Positions 34,169-43,800 of a stretch of DNA of 64,000 nucleotides are shown one piece after another. Position 1 is the first letter of the stretch, and each line of letters starts with the position of its first letter. The DNA lies in contig CAKRDD010000018.1 of assembly GCA_934309345.1 (NCBI GenBank), positions 10,048 through 74,047 of the forward strand, given 5' to 3'. Position numbers and translations under genes: made by a program. Source of the stretch: an uncultured Mediterraneibacter sp. GTDB taxonomy: Bacteria; Bacillota; Clostridia; Lachnospirales; Lachnospiraceae. The notes beneath the pieces were generated by a model. The model had not been told where the DNA came from. It did no database searches and saw only the letters and a list, made by a program, of their open reading frames with translations.

Positions 34169-35014
34169 TCATTCCTTCTTTTTTCTATGCTTTTCTCTGT
34201 ATTCCGTCGGGCTTGTCTTCTTCACTTTCCGGAATGCCTTCGAAAAATAAAGATTATTCTCAAAACCAACAGAATATGCAATTGCCGAAACCGAAAGTCC
34301 CGTCTCTTTCAACAGACGGCATGCCTGCTGGATTCTGTATTCTGTCAGATATTCTTTTGGTGAACAATTCATATAGGTCTGAAAAGAGCGAAACAGATGA
34401 CTTCTGCTGATTCCTACATAGTCTGCAATATCTTCCACCGTCACAGGATAAGAATAATTGGTCTCTATATAATTCTCTGCCTTTTCTACATACAAAAGCT
34501 TTGCATCTCTTTCCTGGTCTTCCCCTTCATGGTAGTGCATAAAGACAGACAGAAGACTATAAAGTGCTCCTGTCATGGCAACCGCTTCTTCGTATCCATT
34601 GCCCTTTGCATTATAAATCCGTTCCAATCCATTCCGGATCTGTTCATCCGGCACATTCCCTCTTTTTAAAAAAGGCCGTTCTTTCAGAAAACCTGTATTT
34701 CGAATAATTGACGCCGCATCCGTCCCCATGAATCCTGCCCAGGCATATTCCCATGGCTCCTGCTGATCGGCATAATACTTTACTTCCACGCCCGGATATA
34801 AGATAAAAGTATCTCCGGCTTCTAATTTCCAAGTCTTTTCTCCAACCGTATAGTATCCTGTTCCTGATAAAATATGATGGATACAATAATGATCCCTGAC
34901 TCCGGGTCCCCACTGATATCCTGCTTCACACCTTTGATATCCCGTGTTATATACAGACAACGAAGTCATCAGAATTTCTCCTGACTTATACGAATGTTTG
35001 TAAGTCTCTGCCAT
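34169..35014 (-). CDS. AraC-family transcriptional regulator
   Basis: The 281-aa protein has an N-terminal cupin sugar-binding domain (about 20-150: GSGTGYYTVGEKTWKLEAGD-like region) and a C-terminal double helix-turn-helix (about 180-280: VEDIADYVGISRSHLFRSFQ, and VGFENNLYFSKAFRK). It is divergent from galK-galT with both promoters in the 176-bp gap, so it most likely controls galactose use, though it could also respond to a galactoside or raffinose-type sugar. AGGAG sits 7 nt before the ATG. Confidence 0.9.
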   Translation of the reverse strand: MAETYKHSYKSGEILMTSLSVYNTGYQRCEAGYQWGPGVRDHYCIHHILSGTGYYTVGEKTWKLEAGDTFILYPGVEVKYYADQQEPWEYAWAGFMGTDAASIIRNTGFLKERPFLKRGNVPDEQIRNGLERIYNAKGNGYEEAVAMTGALYSLLSVFMHYHEGEDQERDAKLLYVEKAENYIETNYSYPVTVEDIADYVGISRSHLFRSFQTYMNCSPKEYLTEYRIQQACRLLKETGLSVSAIAYSVGFENNLYFSKAFRKVKKTSPTEYREKHRKKKE

Positions 35015-35053
35015 CTTCCGGCTCCTTTCCCATATTCTGTAATCCGTAATATC

Positions 35054-35081
35054 ATTATAACACCTTGTCTTTTTAATGCAA
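35054..35081 (-). promoter_or_regulatory. Promoter of the AraC-family gene
   Basis: On the minus strand TTGCAT (35081-35076) and TATAAT (35059-35054) are 16 bp apart, about 40 nt before the AraC start codon. Confidence 0.55.
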
Positions 35082-35112
35082 CATTATTACATACCACAGC
35101 ACGTATTTTTTA

Positions 35113-35141
35113 TAGACGTTTCCACTTGTTAACGCTATAAT
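35113..35141 (+). promoter_or_regulatory. galK promoter
   Basis: TAGACG (35113-35118) and TATAAT (35136-35141) are 17 bp apart. The weak -35 fits a promoter that needs an activator such as the divergent AraC protein. Confidence 0.5.
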
Positions 35142-35190
35142 AAATATAAATAAATCTGATCGATACGATTACTTTAAATGGAGGTAAATA

Positions 35191-36363
35191 ATGATGAAGA
35201 AAAAATTATTCGATATGTTTGCAGAACTTTTTGGGGATTCCGAAGGAACTCGTTTTTACTTTTCTCCTGGACGCGTGAATCTGATCGGTGAGCACACAGA
35301 TTATAACGGTGGACATGTATTTCCTTGTGCACTCACACTTGGTACTTATGGTGCAGCACGTAAAAGAGAGGATAACAAGATCCATTTCTATTCCATGAAT
35401 CTGGATTCCTTTGGTGTTGTAGAAGCATCACTTGATGACCTGACCAATAAAAAAGAATATAACTGGGCGAACTATCCTCTTGGTGTTGTCTGGGCATTCA
35501 AAGAAAAAGGACATGAGATCACAAGTGGTTTTGATATGGTGATCTGGGGAAATATTCCGAACGGTTCCGGACTTTCCTCTTCTGCTTCCCTGGAAGTTCT
35601 CACTGGTGTGATCCTGACAGACCTGTTCGAGATCAAAGATCTTTCCATGACAGATCTTGCACTGATCGGCCAGTATTCTGAGAATAACTTCAATGGATGC
35701 AACTGTGGTATCATGGATCAGTTTGCTGTTGCCATGGGTAAAAAAGACCACGCGATCTTCCTTGATACAAGTGATTTAAGCTACGAATATGCACCTTGCG
35801 TTCTTGATGGTGCCAAGATCGTAATCACAAACAGTAAAGTAAAACACAGTCTTGTTGATTCTGCTTACAACGACAGAAGAAACGAGTGTGCTGCTGCACT
35901 GAAAGCGCTCCAGAGTGAACTTGATATTCAGGCACTTGGAGATCTTACTCCTGAAGAATTCGAGGCACACAAATCTCTGATCAAAGATGAGATCCAGTTA
36001 AAGCGTGCAAAACATGCCGTTTACGAAAACCAGCGTACAATTGATGCCGTTACTGCACTGAAAGCCGGAGACATTGAAAATTTCGGAAAATTAATGAATC
36101 AGTCCCATATTTCACTGCGTGATGATTATGATGTATCCTGTGAAGAGATTGACATCCTTGTAGATCTTGCATGGCAGATCCCAGGTGTACTCGGCTCCCG
36201 TATCACAGGCGGCGGATTCGGCGGATGTACAGTTAGTATTGTAAAAGATGAATCTGTAGATACATTTATTGAAACAATTGGAAAAACATATCTCGAAAAA
36301 GTAGGACATGAAGCTGAGTTCTACACAGTAGATATCGGAGATGGTGCTTCTCGTCTTGACTAA
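35191..36363 (+). CDS. galK: Galactokinase
   Basis: GalK phosphorylates galactose at C1, the first step of the Leloir pathway. The 390-aa GHMP kinase has the galactose signature GRVNLIGEHTDYNGG, the ATP loop PNGSGLSSSASLE and the third motif GGGFGGCTVSIV. GGAGG precedes tandem ATG codons, and the first is used. galT follows after 112 nt. galE is not in the window, so the epimerase must be encoded elsewhere. Confidence 0.96.
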   Translation: MMKKKLFDMFAELFGDSEGTRFYFSPGRVNLIGEHTDYNGGHVFPCALTLGTYGAARKREDNKIHFYSMNLDSFGVVEASLDDLTNKKEYNWANYPLGVVWAFKEKGHEITSGFDMVIWGNIPNGSGLSSSASLEVLTGVILTDLFEIKDLSMTDLALIGQYSENNFNGCNCGIMDQFAVAMGKKDHAIFLDTSDLSYEYAPCVLDGAKIVITNSKVKHSLVDSAYNDRRNECAAALKALQSELDIQALGDLTPEEFEAHKSLIKDEIQLKRAKHAVYENQRTIDAVTALKAGDIENFGKLMNQSHISLRDDYDVSCEEIDILVDLAWQIPGVLGSRITGGGFGGCTVSIVKDESVDTFIETIGKTYLEKVGHEAEFYTVDIGDGASRLD

Positions 36364-36429
36364 CGCCCACCTGTTCTGACTAACACTTATCTTGGCTATT
36401 ATCAGATAGGAAATGATACATATTTTATT

Positions 36430-36454
36430 GCAGGAATGCCAATGGCATTCCCGC
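36430..36454 (+). promoter_or_regulatory. Stem-loop in the galK-galT gap next to the galT binding site
   Basis: GGAATGCC and GGCATTCC pair across AAT, extended by GC on each side. The stem ends 4 nt before AAGGAGG of galT. It has no T tract, so it is not a simple terminator; it may tune galT translation or protect a processed end. Confidence 0.5.
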
Positions 36455-36475
36455 ATTTAAGGAGGTTCTCAAAGC

Positions 36476-37966
36476 ATGCTTTACGATGCAATCAAAAAAT
36501 TAGTACAATATGGAATCAATACCGGAATCACTCCGGAATCTGAACGGATTTATACAACTAATCTTCTGCTGGATCTGTTCCACGAAGATAACTATGAAGA
36601 CGTTGACTGTAACCTGGACAATCTCGTTCTGGAAGATATTCTTGCAGAACTTTTAGATATCGCCGCAGAGCGCGGAATCATTGAAAACAGCATCGGCTAC
36701 CGTGATCTGTTTGACACAAAGCTGATGAATACACTGATGCCACGCCCATCACAGATCCAGCAGACTTTCTGGGAAAAATACAAAGTTTCTCCGGAGACAG
36801 CAACTGATTATTATTACAAATTAAGCCAGGACAGTGATTATATCCGCAGATACCGCATTGCCAGAGACCGCAAATGGACGGTTGACACAGAATATGGCAC
36901 TTTGGATATTACGATCAATCTTTCCAAACCAGAGAAAGATCCAAAAGCGATTGCAGCAGCAGGAAAAGCAAAATCCTCTTCCTATCCAAAATGTCAGCTT
37001 TGCATGGAAAATGAGGGCTATGCAGGACGCCTTGATCATCCGGCTCGTGAGAACCACAGAATCATCCCGATCACAATTCAGGATAATCCTTGGGGATTCC
37101 AGTACTCCCCTTATGTATACTACAACGAGCACTGTATCGTATTTAACGGACAGCATGTTCCAATGAAGATCGATCGTAATGCATTTGAAAAGCTTTTTGA
37201 TTTCATCAAACTTTTCCCACACTACTTCCTTGGATCCAATGCAGACCTTCCGATCGTTGGCGGTTCTATCTTAAGCCATGATCATTTCCAGGGCGGAAAT
37301 TATACTTTCGCAATGGCTAAAGCTCCGATCATTGAGCACTTTACTGTAAAAGGTTATGAAGATGTAACAGCCGGTATTGTAAAATGGCCACTCTCTGTTA
37401 TCCGTCTCCAGAGCAAAGAAGTAAAACCTCTGATTGATCTGGCTGAGCACATTTTAAACACATGGAGATCCTATACAGATGAAGATGCTTTCATCTTCGC
37501 TGAGACAGACGACACGCCGCACAATACGATCACACCAATTGCAAGAAAGCGTGGAGACCTTTACGAACTTGACCTGACATTAAGAAACAATATTACAACA
37601 GAAGAACACCCACTTGGTGTTTATCATCCACACGCGAAGCTGCACCATATCAAGAAAGAAAACATCGGTCTTATTGAAGTAATGGGACTTGCTGTTCTTC
37701 CTGCACGACTGAAAGGTGAGATGGAACTTCTGAGAGATTACATCCTGACAGGAAAAGATATCCGCAGCAATGAGCAGATTGCAAAACACGCTGACTGGGT
37801 AGATGAATTCCTTCCAAATTATTCTTCCATCACAGAAGATAATGTTGAAGAGATCCTTCAGCAGGAAGTCGGAAAAGTATTCTGCGAAGTACTCGAAGAC
37901 GCCGGGGTTTATAAATGTGATGAAAAAGGACTGGAGGCATTCCATCGTTTTGTAGGGGTGTTGTAA
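36476..37966 (+). CDS. galT: UDP-glucose-hexose-1-phosphate uridylyltransferase, type 2
   Basis: GalT swaps UDP between glucose-1-phosphate and galactose-1-phosphate. At 496 aa this is the longer GalT class of Firmicutes, distinct from the ~350-aa E. coli type. It shows CQLCMENEGYAGR, NPWGFQYSPYVYYNEHCIV, and the active-site region GGSILSHDHFQGG with the histidine nucleophile. AAGGAGG is 10 nt before ATG. It is the second gene of the galKT operon. The 635-bp gap after it holds a composite repeat. Confidence 0.95.
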   Translation: MLYDAIKKLVQYGINTGITPESERIYTTNLLLDLFHEDNYEDVDCNLDNLVLEDILAELLDIAAERGIIENSIGYRDLFDTKLMNTLMPRPSQIQQTFWEKYKVSPETATDYYYKLSQDSDYIRRYRIARDRKWTVDTEYGTLDITINLSKPEKDPKAIAAAGKAKSSSYPKCQLCMENEGYAGRLDHPARENHRIIPITIQDNPWGFQYSPYVYYNEHCIVFNGQHVPMKIDRNAFEKLFDFIKLFPHYFLGSNADLPIVGGSILSHDHFQGGNYTFAMAKAPIIEHFTVKGYEDVTAGIVKWPLSVIRLQSKEVKPLIDLAEHILNTWRSYTDEDAFIFAETDDTPHNTITPIARKRGDLYELDLTLRNNITTEEHPLGVYHPHAKLHHIKKENIGLIEVMGLAVLPARLKGEMELLRDYILTGKDIRSNEQIAKHADWVDEFLPNYSSITEDNVEEILQQEVGKVFCEVLEDAGVYKCDEKGLEAFHRFVGVL

Positions 37967-38021
37967 TTTGTTGAACTTGGATTCATTATCACTCAAATAA
38001 GTACTTTTTAGTAAAACAGAC

Positions 38022-38209
38022 GTGAGGAAGCCACTGTATTGCATCGGACACCGGCCCGCTTTACCTCATCCCTTTGACAATCTGTAACGAAAAAGCCAGA
38101 GCACTCACCGTGTGTGATTCGTGTCTGGCTTTTTCTAACAGATTCTGCAAAGTGTATTCGGAACGCTCCTGCCTTAAATGTGTCCTCAACAATACAGTGG
38201 CTCCCTCAC
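38022..38209 (-). repeat. Structured ~190-nt repeat, copy 3 (diverged, inverted)
   Basis: Read on the minus strand it has the same layout as copies 1 and 2. An outer 30-bp stem joins 38180-38209 to 38022-38051, with an internal loop. Then come the conserved block AGGCAGGAGCGTTCCGAATA, a stem AATCTGT/ACAGATT with AAAAAGCCAGA/TCTGGCTTTTT, the loop CACACACGGTGA, and the block CAAAGGGATGAGGTAAAGCG. Stem sequences differ from those of copies 1 and 2 but stay complementary. It lies 3' of galT on the opposite strand. The bases from 37967 to 38021 show nothing else. Confidence 0.75.
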
Positions 38210-38234
38210 TCGGCTTTTCAAATGAGTAAGTGCT

Positions 38235-38355
38235 ATTCCAAATGAAATGAATCCAGAAAACAAAATATGAACTTAAAGTGTTAAGGAAATGGGAACGCAA
38301 TCAACTACGATGGTCTTCCCATTTCCTTTGTTTTCTGGATTTGTCTGATTGGAAT
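38235..38355. repeat. 121-bp central palindrome between two structured repeats
   Basis: Nested arms are ATTCCAA/TTGGAAT at the ends, an arm of 13-15 bp (38250-38264 with 38327-38341), and AAGGAAATGGGAA (38283-38295) with its exact complement (38316-38328). The unpaired middle is 20 nt. It stands exactly midway between repeat copies 3 and 2, 26 nt from each. Confidence 0.7.
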
Positions 38356-38380
38356 TAAATATCTCGTTTGGAATATGTAA

Positions 38381-38571
38381 GCAAGGACAGTCCTGCTGTT
38401 GCCACGAGCACATGTAAGGCAGGAGCGTTCCGAATACACTTTGTTCAGTATGTTAGTAAGAGCCAAAACAGGCACCACACACGGTAACTGTTCTGGCTCT
38501 TACGTTACATACTTTCAAAGGGATGAGGTAAAGCGGGCCGGTGCTCGTGGTAATAGCAGGGCTGGCCTTGC
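38381..38571 (+). repeat. Structured ~190-nt repeat, copy 2
   Basis: This is nearly identical to copy 1 between about 38411 and 38560. The outer arms (38381-38411 with 38541-38571) match at 27 of 31 positions, and three of the four exceptions are G-U on the plus strand. The apical stem pairs TAAGAGCC with GGCTCTTA around the CACACACGGTAA loop. It lies 3' of ilvA on the opposite strand. No promoter or terminator is obvious. Confidence 0.75.
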
Positions 38572-38601
38572 GACACCATTCTATAGACTGTTTAATACCA
38601 A

Positions 38602-39816
38602 TTAGTACAGTTTCGCACTGATCAGTTTTGGTCTGAATCCTGCTTTATCGAGTGTATCGAGAATCTTTTTCTTATGATCTGTTCCGAATGCTTCCATTGT
38701 GATACGAAGCTCTACTGCTGCGTTTCTGTTTGTGCTTACAAACTGGTTATGTTCCAGTTTAATGATATTACCCTGTACGTCTGCGACTGTCTGTGCCACG
38801 CGTGCGAGTTCACCCGGCTTATCCGGAAGGAGTACGGATACGGAGAAGATACGGTCTCTCTGAATCAGTCCGTGCTGTACGATAGAGGACATTGTGATTA
38901 CATCCATATTTCCACCACTTAATACACAGACTACTTTCTTTCCTTTGATGTCCATCTGCTTTAATGCAGCTACGGAAAGAAGTCCTGAATTTTCTACGAT
39001 CATCTTATGATTCTCTACCATATCAAGAAATGCACCAATCAATTCATCATCTTCTACAAGAAGTACTTCATCTACATTTTCTTTCACATATGGGAGGATC
39101 TTATCTCCAACTTCTTTTACAGCTGTTCCATCTGCGATTGTATTCGCTGAAGGAAGTTCTACCGGCTCTCCTGCTTTCAGGGCTGCTGTCATGCTGGCTG
39201 CCTCTGACGGCTCTACACCAACTACTTTGATCTTTGGATTGAGCATCTTGGCAAGTGTGGAAACACCTGTGATCAGTCCGCCGCCACCGATCGGTGCAAG
39301 GATATAATCTACAGTCGGGAGTTCCTGAACAATCTCCATTGCGATTGTTCCCTGACCCGTAGCGACATCAAGGTCATTGAATGGATGAACAAATGTATAT
39401 CCGTTCTCTTCTGCAAGTTTGCACGCATGTGCGTAAGCATCATCATAAACATCTCCGTGAAGTACTACATCTGCTCCAAAGCTTTTTGTACGGTTTACTT
39501 TGATCAGCGGAGTAACTGTAGGCATAACGATCGTAGCTTTGCATCCAAACTGTTTTGCTGCAAATGCAACGCCCTGTGCATGATTTCCTGCTGATGCTGT
39601 GATCAGTCCACGGCTTCTTTCTTCGTCTGTCAGTGTGCTGATCTTGTAGTATGCACCACGGATCTTATAAGCTCCTGTGTGCTGCATATTCTCCGGTTTT
39701 AAATAGACCTTTGCTCCTGTCTGTGCACTTAAGTATTCACTGTAAATAAGTTTTGTAGGATTTGTTACCTTTTTTACCAGTTCGCTAGCTTCTTCAAATT
39801 TCTCTAATGTCATCAT
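38602..39816 (-). CDS. ilvA: Threonine ammonia-lyase with C-terminal ACT domain
   Basis: The enzyme deaminates threonine to 2-oxobutanoate, feeding isoleucine synthesis or threonine catabolism. The 404-aa protein has the PLP lysine in GAYKIRGAYYK (Lys51), SAGNHAQGVAF, the PLP-phosphate loop GGGGL and a single ACT domain (about 325-404: VLLPDKPGELARVAQTVADV). This one-ACT form is common in Firmicutes. Its ATG overlaps the ftsY stop (ATGA), so it is the last gene of the rnc-smc-ftsY run. Confidence 0.94.
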   Translation of the reverse strand: MMTLEKFEEASELVKKVTNPTKLIYSEYLSAQTGAKVYLKPENMQHTGAYKIRGAYYKISTLTDEERSRGLITASAGNHAQGVAFAAKQFGCKATIVMPTVTPLIKVNRTKSFGADVVLHGDVYDDAYAHACKLAEENGYTFVHPFNDLDVATGQGTIAMEIVQELPTVDYILAPIGGGGLITGVSTLAKMLNPKIKVVGVEPSEAASMTAALKAGEPVELPSANTIADGTAVKEVGDKILPYVKENVDEVLLVEDDELIGAFLDMVENHKMIVENSGLLSVAALKQMDIKGKKVVCVLSGGNMDVITMSSIVQHGLIQRDRIFSVSVLLPDKPGELARVAQTVADVQGNIIKLEHNQFVSTNRNAAVELRITMEAFGTDHKKKILDTLDKAGFRPKLISAKLY

Positions 39817-40754
39817 GGTCTTTCTTCCTCTCTGTAAAACAACGCGTTTACGAACTCTTCTGAGTTAAATTTCTGCAAGTCATCAATCGTTTCTCCTACA
39901 CCGATATATTTTACCGGAATACCAAGTTCAGACTGGATTGCTACTGCGATTCCACCTTTGGCTGTTCCATCCATCTTTGTCAGAACAATTCCTGTTATAT
40001 CTGTTACTTCATTGAATTCCTTTGCCTGGGCAAGTGCATTCTGTCCTGTCGTTGCATCCAGCACAACCAGTGTCTCACGGAACGCATCCGGATACTCTCT
40101 GTCGATCACACGATTGATCTTCTTAAGCTCTTCCATCAGGTTCTTCTTATTGTGAAGTCTTCCGGCTGTATCGCACAGAAGTACATCTGCCTTTCTTGCT
40201 TTCGCAGCAGCAACCGCATCATATACAACAGATGCCGGATCTGCGCCTTCCTGACCGCCGATCATCTCAACGCCGGCACGGTTGGACCATTCTTTTAACT
40301 GCTCTCCTGCTGCCGCACGGAATGTATCCGCTGCCGCAAGGATCACTTTCTTATTCTGTGCTTTCAGCTTTCCTGCAAGTTTACCGATCGTTGTTGTTTT
40401 ACCAACACCATTTACTCCGATCACGAAAACCACACTCTGACGATTCTCAAACTCATATGCTGTCTCTCCGACATCCATCTGTTCACGAATACTGTCGATC
40501 ACAAGCTGTCTACATTCAATCGGTTCCTTGATATGTTGCTCTTTTACTTTAACCTTTAAATCTTCAATGATGTCCATTGTTGCTCTGACACCAAGATCTC
40601 CCATGATCAGAGTTTCTTCCAGTTCTTCATAAAAGTCATCATCAATTTTTGAAAATCCATGGAAAATACTATCCATGCCGGACACAATATTATCTCTTGT
40701 CTTTGTCAGACCGGATACAAGTCGTTTAAAAAAGCCTTTTTTTTCTTCTCCCAT
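39813..40754 (-). CDS. ftsY: Signal recognition particle receptor FtsY
   Basis: FtsY docks ribosome-SRP complexes at the membrane. The 313-aa protein is the short form with a small N-terminal region, a four-helix N domain and the SRP GTPase domain: GVNGVGKTTTIGKLA, DTFRAAAGEQL, DTAGR, TKMDGTAKGG. ATG 40754 follows AGGAGG at 6 nt; the TTG two codons earlier overlaps that site. It sits between smc and ilvA, and the smc-ftsY order is conserved. Confidence 0.95.
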   Translation of the reverse strand: MGEEKKGFFKRLVSGLTKTRDNIVSGMDSIFHGFSKIDDDFYEELEETLIMGDLGVRATMDIIEDLKVKVKEQHIKEPIECRQLVIDSIREQMDVGETAYEFENRQSVVFVIGVNGVGKTTTIGKLAGKLKAQNKKVILAAADTFRAAAGEQLKEWSNRAGVEMIGGQEGADPASVVYDAVAAAKARKADVLLCDTAGRLHNKKNLMEELKKINRVIDREYPDAFRETLVVLDATTGQNALAQAKEFNEVTDITGIVLTKMDGTAKGGIAVAIQSELGIPVKYIGVGETIDDLQKFNSEEFVNALFYREEERP

Positions 40755-40801
40755 TTTCAACCTCCTGTTCTCTTAATTCCCTGTTTGCAATAAAAACAGA
40801 T

Positions 40802-43800
40802 TTATTTGTCCAGATCATCTTCCAGCAGATCCACAGAAACAAGTGTGGATACTCCTTTTTCCTGCATGGTAATTCCATACAGGCGGTCTGCTGCTGCCAT
40901 TGTACCACGTCTGTGGGTAATAACGATGAACTGTGTATATTTTGTCAGCTTATGCAGATATTTTGCATAGCGGTCTACATTGTTATCATCCAGCGCCGCT
41001 TCAATCTCATCAAGGAGACAGAACGGAGATGGCTTCAGATTCTGGATTGCAAATAGTAATGCGATTGCAGTCAGTGCCTTCTCTCCACCTGAAAGCTGCA
41101 TCATATTCTGCAGTTTCTTTCCTGGTGGCTGTGCAATAATGCGTATTCCTGCTTCAAGAATATCCACATCCTCCTGTAATTCCAACGATCCCTTTCCGCC
41201 TCCGAAAAGCTGCCGGAATACATCATTGAACTCTGTCGCAATTCTTGCGAACTGTTCTGTGAACTGCTTACGCATTGCTACATCCAGTTCTTCGATAATC
41301 TGTTCAAGAGAAGCTTCTGCTTCCACCAGATCATCATGCTGGTCTTTTAAGAAAGTATAACGCTCGGATACATTTTTGTAATCCTCAATTGCATTGACAT
41401 TGACTGAACCAAGCTTTCGGATCTCATTTTTAAGTTCCTGGATCTTTTTCTTCATCAATGCCAGATCTGTCAGTGTCTCATTACGAAGCTCTTTCGCATG
41501 ATTGTAAGTGAGTTCATACTCTTCCCACATATAATTCATCTGCTTCTCCGACGCTTCTTCATAGCCTTCTTTCTGGCTGTTCAGACGGAAACATTCTTTA
41601 TCAAGATCTGACACATGCTTTGCAAGTTCTTCTCTCTGTCGTAAGAAATCTTTATGCTGCTGATTCAGTTCTTCGCGTTTTTTGCTCTGTACTTTAATCT
41701 CTTCACCAATCTCTGTAAACAGTTCTTTTGAATCTTCAATCGTTTTCCTGAGTCCTTCGATTTCATTTTCTTTTTGCAGAATCTCCTCAGATACATCTCC
41801 ACGATTTTCGGCAAGTTCTTCCTGCTCTTTTTCATATCTGGTGATTTCCTCATCTATACGGGAAATATTTTCTACAATAAAGGTCTTCTGCTGATCCAGG
41901 CCTGCCAGTGAAAGATGGACTTCCTCGGACTGTTTCATCTGAACAGCCTCATCCTCTCTTTCTTTCTCCAGCTGCATCTGCAAAACTTCAATCTGTTCAT
42001 TCAGTTCTTTTTCCAACTTCTCCGATGTCTCAAGTTCCATCTGGATAGAATCTTCATTCTCATTGATTTCATCCAACTCTTGATGCAATGCTTTCTGTTC
42101 TTTCAGGAATCCTTCGTAACGCTGTTTTGATTCTAACTGTTCTCTCTGTACCTGTGCAACATTCATTCGCGCAGTGTTCTCCAGCACCGATTCTTCTCTT
42201 AAATGCTCCTGCACTTCATCAATCACACTGTAGCACGCCGCACGACGATTCTTCGCCTCTGTAACTTCTTTTTCCAACATGTCCATGTCAGATTTGAGCA
42301 TATCAACCGTCTTCTCGAATTCTTCTATCTCGCGGCGTCTGCTCAACAGATTACTTGAATTCTTAAATGCACCACCTGTCATGGATCCTCCCGGATTGAT
42401 CAGGTCACCTTCCAGTGTGACCAGACGCAGAGACTGGCGGTATTTTCTCGCAATTGCTATTCCGTGATCAATATGGTCTACTACGATCGTACGCCCAAGC
42501 AACTGATCTGCCAGACCGTCAAATCTTGATTCCACATGGATCAATGTATTCGCAAGTCCGATCACTCCCGGTTCTTTGAGTGCTTCCGGATTCCTGATTC
42601 CTCCGCCTCCATGCATACTTGTCAGCGGAAGAAAGGTTGCCCGTCCGAATTTATTACGCTTGAGGAAATCAATCATGCGCTTGGCTGTATCTTCATTATC
42701 TGTAACGATATTCTGAATACTTCCTCCAAGTGCTGTCTCAATAGCGATCTCATATTCCTTATCAACCTTAATGATATCCGCTACAACACCGATCAGACCT
42801 TTCTCACGGTCTTTATTCGACATTACCTTTCGGATACTGTTACCATATCCGTCATAGCGCTCTGTAATATTCTTTAATGACTCCAGACGGGAAGATTCTC
42901 TGTGATAAGCGGTCTGTCCGATCCGTAACTTTTCCTGCTTCTCTTTCAACTCATTCTGAAGCCTGCCTAGTTCCTGTTCGTTCAGGGAAATCTTTTCCTT
43001 ATAGGTTTGTATGCGCTCACGAATCTGACTAAGTTCTTCTTCATACTCCTTAAGTCTGTTGTTCTGTCCTTCTGCTACCGTCGAAATCTCAAGAATATTT
43101 CTTGCAAGTACAGACTTACGCGTCTGGATCTGTTCTTTCGTCGTATCAAAATGCTGAATCTTAGCTTTTGTTGAAGCACGATTTCCAAGCAGACCCATGA
43201 TCTCCTGCTTCTTCTGCTCGATTCCTGCACTGTGTTCTGCAATCTTTGACTGAATCTCAATTAAACTCTGCTGTGCTTCCGTATCCTGTCCACTGGCTGA
43301 TTCTAACTGTTCTGAAATTCTTTTCTTCTCTTCTTCAAGCTCTCTTTTCTGTTGCTGTCTTGTATCTATCTCACTGACGATCGTACTCAGACGATGATCA
43401 TAATGCTCATCATTCATACGGGCTGTATTGATCTGCTCTTTCAGGACATTGATCTGACCTTCCAGTTGCTGCTTCAAAAGATTCGTCTCATTCATCTGAT
43501 TCTTTGCAGTTTCAATTGCAAGATCAATCTGATCTACTTCTTCCTCGATTGCCTCGTATTCTGCTTTCATCTTCTCATAGCGGGCATTCGATTCCTTCAT
43601 CTCCTGCGAAGCAATCTCATATTTCCCACCGACTTCACGAATACGCTCCTGCAGCCGCTCTTCCTCCAGCAAAAACATATTAATATCATATGTTTTTAAT
43701 TCTTCTTTCATCTTCAGATAGATTCTGGCTGTCTCTGACTGTCTTTCCAGAGGACCGATCTGTTTCTCAAGCTCTGCAAGAATATCATTCACACGGGTAA

